From Acidobacteriota bacterium (GTDB lineage Bacteria; Acidobacteriota; Blastocatellia; Pyrinomonadales; Pyrinomonadaceae), in NCBI GenBank assembly GCA_019242475.1, contig JAFAVK010000010.1, positions 1 to 64,000 of the forward strand: a stretch of 64,000 nt of DNA. The letters are read 5' to 3'. The first letter of the stretch is position 1; the number at the start of each line of letters is the position of its first letter. This document shows, piece by piece, positions 58,991 to 64,000 of the stretch. Under the pieces are notes generated by a model. The model had not been told where the DNA came from. It did no database searches and was given only the letters and a program-made list of their open reading frames with translations. The position numbers and the translations under genes were made by a program.

Positions 58991-59002
58991 CGGCGCTCCC
59001 CT

Positions 59003-59476
59003 TCAACTCCCCTTCAACTCGCCCGTGCCCCTGCGCCCGCCGCCCGCGAGCAGCTCGCCCGCGAGGTAGATGCCCTGCCGCCCCTGGTCGCGCACGAGGC
59101 GCGCGACCTCCGCGAGCGGCACGCCCGGCTGGAGCCCCGCGAGCTTGATGACCATCGGCAAATTCACGCCCGTCACCACCTCGACCTCGCCCTGCTGTAA
59201 GAACATCGAGGCGATGTTGGTCGGGGTGCCGCCGAACATGTCGGTCATCATGAGTACGCCGCCGCCGTCGGCGACGCGTTCGATGGCGCGTCGAATCTCG
59301 TTCTTGGCGGCCTCCACGTCGTCGTGCCAGCCGATGGAGACGGCCGTGATGTGCTTGAAGCTGCCGATGATGGTCTCGGCCGCCGACAGCAGCTCGTTCG
59401 CCACCTGCCCGTGCGACACGATGACCCCGGCCACGCGCCCCGCCGCACCCTCTTCTTTAGGTTTGTCAGGCATCAT
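59003..59476 (-). CDS. PTS mannose-family EIIA component
   Basis: A 157-aa EIIA-Man-type protein. It opens VAGVIVSHGQVANELLSAAETIIG, where His of SHG is the phosphorylation site, then GWHDDVEAAKNEI, LMMTDMFGGTPTNIASMF and VEVVTGVNLPMVIKL. In such isolated settings it is thought to act in regulation rather than transport, since EIIB, EIIC and EIID are missing. The gene follows rapZ after 12 nt and precedes HPr. Two ATG codons occur at the start; the first is used. Confidence 0.93.
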   Translation of the reverse strand: MMPDKPKEEGAAGRVAGVIVSHGQVANELLSAAETIIGSFKHITAVSIGWHDDVEAAKNEIRRAIERVADGGGVLMMTDMFGGTPTNIASMFLQQGEVEVVTGVNLPMVIKLAGLQPGVPLAEVARLVRDQGRQGIYLAGELLAGGGRRGTGELKGS

Positions 59477-59488
59477 TCGGCTCCGTTC

Positions 59489-60436
59489 TCACTTCCCGCC
59501 CGCCTTCTGCTTCTTCGTCTTCCCCACGTCGCGGTGGACGGCCGCGGCCTCGTAACCGCCGCGGCGGAGGTGGCGCGCGATGTAGTTGGCCGCCATCACC
59601 GAGCGGTGGCGGCCGCCCGTGCAGCCGATGCCGATGGTGACGTAGGACTTGCCCTCGCGCCGGTAGAGCGGGAGCAGGTAGTCGATCAGCTCGGTGAAGC
59701 GCCGCAGCGTCTCGCCCACCTCGTCGCTCGCCAGAAGGTATTTGACGATGCGCCGGTCGTGCCCCGACAGGTCGCGCAGCTCCGGGACGAAGTGCGGGTT
59801 CGGCAGGTGCCGCACGTCGAAGAGCAAATCAACGTCGCGCGGGCTGCCGTGCTTGTAGCCGAAGCTCAAGACCTGCACGCGCATCCGGGCGCCGCCGGCC
59901 TCGCCGCTGAAGCGCTCGACGAGCAGGCGGCGGAGCGTGTGGACGGTGTGCTCGGAGGTGTCGATGACTTGGTCGGCGAGCCGCCGCAGCTCGGACATCG
60001 CGCCGCGCTCGCGCCGGATGGATTCGAGCAGGCCGTCGCCCGACTCGGCCGGGTGCGGACGGCGCGTCTCGCTGAAGCGGCGCACGAGCGCCTCGTCCGA
60101 AGCCTCGAAGAAGAGGACGAAGACCCGCAGGCCCGACGCGCGCAGCTCCTTCAGACGCGCGGGGAACTCGTTTAAAAACCTCCCCTCGCGGATGTCCACG
60201 ACGAGCGCGGCGCGCTCGATGTGCGGGCGGTCGTGGTCTTCGGGCTGCACGAGCCGGCCGAAGGTCGGCATGAGCATCAGGGGCAGGTTGTCCACGCAGA
60301 AGTAGCCGAGGTCTTCGAACGCGTTCGTCGCCGAAGACATCCCCGAGCCGCTGAGGCCCGTGATGATGACCACGTCGGGCGCGCCCGCCGCCCTCGTCTC
60401 GCCGCCGCCCTCGCCCTGCCGCCGCTTCTCAGTCAT
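59489..60436 (-). CDS. rapZ: RapZ-family RNase adapter / nucleotide-binding protein
   Basis: A 315-aa protein. N-terminal P-loop region VVIITGLSGSGMSSATNAFEDLGYFCVDNLPLMLMP; ADLRRL-like helices follow, and the C-terminal domain has the motifs IGCTGGRHRSVMAANYIARHL and GSPRDVDLLFDVRHLPNPHFVPELRDLSGHD. RapZ binds small RNAs or UDP-GlcNAc-linked signals in E. coli. Here the Walker A lysine is Met (GSGMSS where family has GSGKS), a striking change in the nucleotide site. The ATG at 60436 overlaps the hprK stop by 8 nt. Confidence 0.9.
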   Translation of the reverse strand: MTEKRRQGEGGGETRAAGAPDVVIITGLSGSGMSSATNAFEDLGYFCVDNLPLMLMPTFGRLVQPEDHDRPHIERAALVVDIREGRFLNEFPARLKELRASGLRVFVLFFEASDEALVRRFSETRRPHPAESGDGLLESIRRERGAMSELRRLADQVIDTSEHTVHTLRRLLVERFSGEAGGARMRVQVLSFGYKHGSPRDVDLLFDVRHLPNPHFVPELRDLSGHDRRIVKYLLASDEVGETLRRFTELIDYLLPLYRREGKSYVTIGIGCTGGRHRSVMAANYIARHLRRGGYEAAAVHRDVGKTKKQKAGGK

Positions 60437-61412
60437 CCCCGGCCCCTTCACCCCCGCGCCGCATCGCGGCGTCGTGCCGCGCCACGAAACTCTCGGCCGC
60501 ATTGTAACCGCGCAGGCGCATGAGGTGTACGCGCACCGCCGTCTCGACGAGCGTCGATAGGTTGCGGCCGGGGCTGACGGGCAGGACGAAGTAGGGGACG
60601 GCGACGCCGAGGATGTCCACCGTCCGCTCTTCGAGGCCGAGCCGGTCAACGTCGCCCGCCTCGCCCCAGCGCACCAGCTTGATGTCGAGCCCGAGCTGCT
60701 TCGGGCCGCTGACGGCCGAGACGCCGAACAGCTCGCGGATGTTGAGGATGCCGAGGCCGCGAATCTCCATGTGCTCGCGCAGGAGGTCGGGCGCGCCGCC
60801 CATCAGCAGCCCGGGGCGCCGCCGCCTGATCTCGACGAGGTCGTCGGCGACCAGCTGGTGGCCGCGCATGATGAGGTCGAGCGCGCACTCCGACTTGCCC
60901 ACGCCGGACTTGCCCTCGATGAGCACGCCGAGGCCGTAGAGGTCGAGGAGCACGCCGTGGCGCGTCTCGCGCGGCGCGAGCGCCTCTTCGAGGTACTCGG
61001 TGACGGCGGTGATGGCGGTGGAGCTGACGAGCGTGGTCTGGATGAGCGGGAGCACGGCCGCCTCGGCGGCTTCGACGAGTTCGGCCGGCGGCACGAGGCC
61101 CTTCGTGACGAGGACGCAGGAGATCTTCTCAAGCTCAAGCCGCGCGACGGCCGCGCGCCGCTCTTCGGACGAGAGCTGCCCGAGGAACTGCAACTCGCTC
61201 GCCCCGACGATCTGCACGCGCCCCTCGTGGACGTAGTGCGGGAAGCCCGCGAGCGCGAGCCCGAGCTTCTGGATGCGCGGCGTGTCGAGCCGGCGCGCGG
61301 CGGCGCCGCCCGCCCCGGCGAGGAAACGGAGCGGCAGCCCCTCGGGCGCGCGCGCGACGAACTCGGCGACCGTGATCGCGGGGCTCTCGTCGCTGTGGGG
61401 TGTCGTCTTCAT
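60429..61412 (-). CDS. hprK: HPr kinase/phosphorylase
   Basis: A 327-aa bifunctional enzyme that phosphorylates and dephosphorylates the regulatory Ser of HPr. Seen: N-terminal ligand-like domain (1-130), DLYGLGVLIEGKSGVGKSECALDLIMRGHQLVADDLVEI (Walker A), IRGLGILNIRELFG and GRNLSTLVETAVRVHLMRLRGYN. Length and motifs are complete. The ATG at 61412 is chosen; it follows the family C repeat without a Shine-Dalgarno. rapZ overlaps downstream. The cluster couples carbon status to rpoN-linked control. Confidence 0.95.
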   Translation of the reverse strand: MKTTPHSDESPAITVAEFVARAPEGLPLRFLAGAGGAAARRLDTPRIQKLGLALAGFPHYVHEGRVQIVGASELQFLGQLSSEERRAAVARLELEKISCVLVTKGLVPPAELVEAAEAAVLPLIQTTLVSSTAITAVTEYLEEALAPRETRHGVLLDLYGLGVLIEGKSGVGKSECALDLIMRGHQLVADDLVEIRRRRPGLLMGGAPDLLREHMEIRGLGILNIRELFGVSAVSGPKQLGLDIKLVRWGEAGDVDRLGLEERTVDILGVAVPYFVLPVSPGRNLSTLVETAVRVHLMRLRGYNAAESFVARHDAAMRRGGEGAGDD

Positions 61413-61414
61413 CA

Positions 61415-61508
61415 ACTGAACGCTGAACGCCGAACGCCGAACGCTGAACTGAAATCCCTTTGCCTTTCAGTTCAGCGTTCAGCGTTCATACTTCCCGGCG
61501 GCGTTCAG
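61415..61508. repeat. Inverted repeat, family C (TGAACGC heptads)
   Basis: Left arm 61415-61453 repeats CTGAACG/CCGAACG at 7-bp spacing. Right arm 61465-61508 is the complement, with a gap near 61490. It fills the space between hprK and hpf on the minus strand. The hpf TGA stop lies inside the right arm, and the hprK ATG abuts the left arm. Confidence 0.9.
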
Positions 61509-62059
61509 GGCTGGATGAGCCCGTAGTTGCCGTCCTTGCGCTTGTAGAGCACGCTCAGGCGGTCTGTGTCGGAGTCGCGGAAGACGACGAACTGGTCGCC
61601 GTCCTCGGCGAGCGACATGACGGCCTCCTCGGCGGTCATCGGCTTCACCCTGTAACGGCGCGCCGCGATGATGCGCCCCGCCCGCCGCTCCGGCTCCGTG
61701 TTCTCCGGCGCGGCCGTACCCGTGGCGGCTTCCGGCGCGACGGCCGAGAGCGGGACGGCGTCCTGCTTGCGCTCGATGATCTTCTTCTTGAGCTTGAGGG
61801 CCTGCTTCTCGATCTTGTCGATGCAGCGCGTGAGCGCCTGGTACATGTCGGCGTTCGTGTCCTTCGCCGTCAAAGTGTGCTCGCGCCAGTGGAAGAGGAT
61901 TTCGGCGATGTGCCGGTTCTTGACCACGTCGATGATGACGTGGGCGCGGGCCGTGCTCGCCTTCCCGAAGAGGTTCCCGACCTTGCCGAAGTGCTCCTCG
62001 ACGTGCGCGCGCAGCGCGGGCGTAACGTCGATGTGTCGCCCCGTGTACTCGAAATCCAT
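61505..62059 (-). CDS. hpf: Ribosome hibernation-promoting factor (long form)
   Basis: A 184-aa long HPF that joins 70S ribosomes into inactive 100S dimers. N-terminal S30AE domain (MDFEYTGRHIDVTPALRAHV to DKIEKQALKLKKKI, about 1-95), a Glu/Pro-rich spacer and the C-terminal dimerisation domain (RRYRVKPMTAEEAVMSLAEDGDQFVVFRDSDT, about 130-184). It follows rpoN as in many bacteria. The stop codon comes from the family C repeat. Confidence 0.95.
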   Translation of the reverse strand: MDFEYTGRHIDVTPALRAHVEEHFGKVGNLFGKASTARAHVIIDVVKNRHIAEILFHWREHTLTAKDTNADMYQALTRCIDKIEKQALKLKKKIIERKQDAVPLSAVAPEAATGTAAPENTEPERRAGRIIAARRYRVKPMTAEEAVMSLAEDGDQFVVFRDSDTDRLSVLYKRKDGNYGLIQP

Positions 62060-62220
62060 ACGTGACCTTTCCGCCCGCGCGCGGGGCGGACGGGGGCTTG
62101 CTTCTTCTCCCCCCGGCCGCGCGGGCCTTTGCCTTGTTGTGTACTGCTAAAGCCTTTGGGAAAGTGGAAGGGGTAAGGGGAAAAGGTTTTCAAACCCTTG
62201 CCCCTTCACCTTTCATCTTT

Positions 62221-63837
62221 TCACACGACCGCCTTGCGCTCGCGCGAGCCGGGGATCGACATCTGGTCGCGGTACTTCGCCACCGTGCGGCGCGACAGCT
62301 TGATGCCCTCCCTGGCGAGAATCTTGACGACCTGGTCGTCGGTGATGGGGTTGTGCGAGTCCTCCTCCTCGATGAGCTTCTTTATCCGGAGCTTGATGAT
62401 GCGGGTCGAGACCTCCTCGCCCTCCTCGTTCAGCATGCCCTCGGTGAAGAAGCGGCGCAGCTCGATGACGCCCTGCGGCGTGTGCGCGTACTTGCGGTTG
62501 ACGACGCGCGAGATGGTCGAGAGGTGCATCCCCGTGTCCTCGGCCACGTCCTTGAGCATCATCGGCCGGATGAACTGGACGCCCTTGTCGAGAAACTCGT
62601 GCTGGCGGCGGACGATGCACTCGACGACGCGGTAGATGGTCTGCCGCCGGTGCTCGATGTTGCGCAGCAAGTCCACCGCCGAGCGCATCTTCTCCTTGAT
62701 GAAGTCCTTCGTCTCCTTCGTCGTCCCCTCGCGGCTGAGCATGTGCTGCATGTCGCGGCTGATGCGCAGGCGCGGGCCGCCGTCGTCGGCGAAGTAGATT
62801 TCGTAAACGTCGTCCACCTTCTCGATGAAGACCTCGGGCGCGATGAGGATCGGCTCTTCGGAGGAGTAGCGGCGGCCCGGGTACGGGTCGAGCTTGCGGA
62901 TGTGCTGAAGCTCCTCGACCAGCTCGATGACCTCGACGCCCATCTGCTTGGCGAGGTTCGGCAGCTTGTGCTGCTGCAAATCCACGAGCGAAATCTCGGG
63001 ACAGATAAGCCGCTCCGCCAGACAACGCTCCGCACCGCGCGGGCACGCGTCCGGCCCCAACGCCTTCAACTGAACGCGCAGACACTCGCGCGCGTCGCGC
63101 GCGCCGCAGCCGATGGGGTCGAGTTGGAGGACGAGCTGGCGCGCCTCCTCGACGCGCTCGGGTGAACAGCCCGAGAGTTCCGCGATCTCCTCGTTGGTCG
63201 CGTTGAGGCGGCCGTCGCCGTCGAGGTTGCCGATGACGCACTCGCAGACCGCGACGAGGTCTGCGGACACCTGCGTCATGTGGAGCTGCCATTCGAGGTG
63301 CTCGGCCAGCGAGGGCGCGCGCGTCAGGAACTGCTCGAAGGTCGGCGCGTCCTCCTTGTACTCGTACTCCTGCGTCTTGTAGCCGGGGTCGAGGTAGTCC
63401 TGAAACTCGCGCCCGAAGTCGATCTCCTCGAAGGCGTCGCCAGCCGCCTCGGCGGGGTCATGCACGTCGCCGAACTCGTCGGTGCGCTCGGCCGGCTCGG
63501 CGGCCTCGAACGTCTCGGGCGCGTCGAAGCCTTCGGTGACGGCGGGGGCGTCGCCGGCGCCGTTGCCGGCCGCGCCGCCGTTGAGCGAGTCGGGCGCGAC
63601 GGCCTCGACCGGCGGCGCGTCGTCGTGCGAGCCGGCGAGCTGGTCGAGAATCTCCTTCTCCAGCTCGCGCTTCTCGTCCTGCGACTGCACCTCTTCGAGC
63701 ACGGGGTTTTCCAGGAGCTGCTGCTGAATAAGGTCGCCCAGCTCCAGGGAAGTCATTTGCAGCATCTCGATGCGCTGGCGCAACTGCGGCGTCAGGACGA
63801 GTCGCTGCGAAAGGTTGGTGGTGAGCTTGACCGACAT
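62221..63837 (-). CDS. rpoN: RNA polymerase sigma-54 factor
   Basis: A 538-aa sigma-54. Region I is Gln-rich with LVLTPQLRQRIEMLQMTSLEL; region II is long and acidic (about 65-150). The core-binding part follows (FEQFLTRAPSLAEHLEWQL, DGDGRLNATNEEIAELSG). The HTH reads DTGMHLSTISRVVNRKYAHT (about 425-444), and the RpoN box LSRRTVAKYRDQMSI lies near the C-terminus. It binds -24/-12 promoters with an AAA+ activator, none of which is in this window. It heads the rpoN-hpf-hprK-rapZ-PTS gene block. Confidence 0.97.
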   Translation of the reverse strand: MSVKLTTNLSQRLVLTPQLRQRIEMLQMTSLELGDLIQQQLLENPVLEEVQSQDEKRELEKEILDQLAGSHDDAPPVEAVAPDSLNGGAAGNGAGDAPAVTEGFDAPETFEAAEPAERTDEFGDVHDPAEAAGDAFEEIDFGREFQDYLDPGYKTQEYEYKEDAPTFEQFLTRAPSLAEHLEWQLHMTQVSADLVAVCECVIGNLDGDGRLNATNEEIAELSGCSPERVEEARQLVLQLDPIGCGARDARECLRVQLKALGPDACPRGAERCLAERLICPEISLVDLQQHKLPNLAKQMGVEVIELVEELQHIRKLDPYPGRRYSSEEPILIAPEVFIEKVDDVYEIYFADDGGPRLRISRDMQHMLSREGTTKETKDFIKEKMRSAVDLLRNIEHRRQTIYRVVECIVRRQHEFLDKGVQFIRPMMLKDVAEDTGMHLSTISRVVNRKYAHTPQGVIELRRFFTEGMLNEEGEEVSTRIIKLRIKKLIEEEDSHNPITDDQVVKILAREGIKLSRRTVAKYRDQMSIPGSRERKAVV

Positions 63838-63924
63838 AAGTCTGCTGAATAAATGCTTCTTAAATTATCGGGTATTTGATTTCAAGAAACCGTCACGCGG
63901 TTCGGGAGAGAGTATAGCAGAAAT

Positions 63925-63957
63925 CAGTAGGCAGATGGCAGATGGCAGTAGGCAGTT
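63925..63957. repeat. Family A heptad arm near the right edge
   Basis: A single AGTAGGC/AGATGGC heptad arm; any partner would lie beyond the window. A possible rpoN -10 (TATACT on the minus strand, 63916-63911) is just beside it. Confidence 0.8.
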
Positions 63958-64000
63958 AAAAACTTTGCCGCCCGAACCCATCTTTTTAAACTTTCAACGT

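Overview
The window is about 64 kb of very GC-rich chromosome, densely packed with short overlaps (ATGA, TTGA, GTGA). The gene set is housekeeping plus secreted peptidases, large Pro/Thr-rich secreted proteins, a zinc-ribbon Ser/Thr receptor kinase and a regulatory PTS linked to rpoN. It most resembles an Acidobacteriota genome, perhaps Blastocatellia; this is an inference from gene content and composition, as no 16S is present. No phage or insertion sequence was seen. The only clearly foreign-looking stretch is 40.25-41.9 kb, which has lower GC.

Layout. 0-2.4 kb: smpB (partial), plsY-gpsA, a stand-alone GGQ release-factor protein. 2.4-8.2 kb: a signalling block (PAS/GAF histidine kinase, two paralogous Crp-type regulators, a lone receiver, a PYP-like PAS protein, a PilZ-like protein). 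8.3-15.4 kb: an M49-type peptidase, a tricorn-type protease and a secreted protein. 15.5-24.3 kb: zinc-ribbon protein, cinA, receptor kinase, an isopropylmalate-type dehydrogenase, UspA, an M28 peptidase, ferredoxin and Fur. 24.4 kb: tRNA-Leu(UAA) interrupted by a 227-nt group I intron. 25.8-27 kb: a flavin split-barrel protein and, just upstream in the same operon, an AhpD/CMD-family gene with an in-frame TGA at the second Cys of its CxxC motif and a SECIS-like hairpin, so probably a selenoprotein. 27.5-32.4 kb: an operon for carrier-protein-dependent cysteine synthesis (peroxiredoxin, CysM, JAMM hydrolase, a repeat protein, and a ThiS/MoaD-E1-rhodanese fusion). 33.8-37.5 kb: pyrR-[terminator]-pyrB-pyrC followed by a nucleotidyltransferase pair. 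37.7-40.3 kb: a synthetase-ACP-acyltransferase fusion. 40.25-41.6 kb: a small remnant integron cassette array with an attC-like site. 41.9-46.3 kb: pyrD, pyrF, a hydrolase and a DUF3108-like protein. 46.3-49.2 kb: feoA-feoB-small Cys protein behind a promoter overlapped by a Fur-box-like dyad. 49.3-56.6 kb: TPR and RHH proteins, rnpB, a three-gene coupled operon and a Wza-like exporter. 56.9-63.8 kb: rpoN-hpf-hprK-rapZ-EIIA(Man)-HPr-EI.

The most unusual global feature is a set of intergenic inverted repeats whose arms are low-complexity words, several with a 7-bp period (AGTAGGC, ATGATGA and TGAACGC families). They abut or supply stop codons, sit directly before start codons that lack a Shine-Dalgarno, and in one case lie in frame inside a protein linker.
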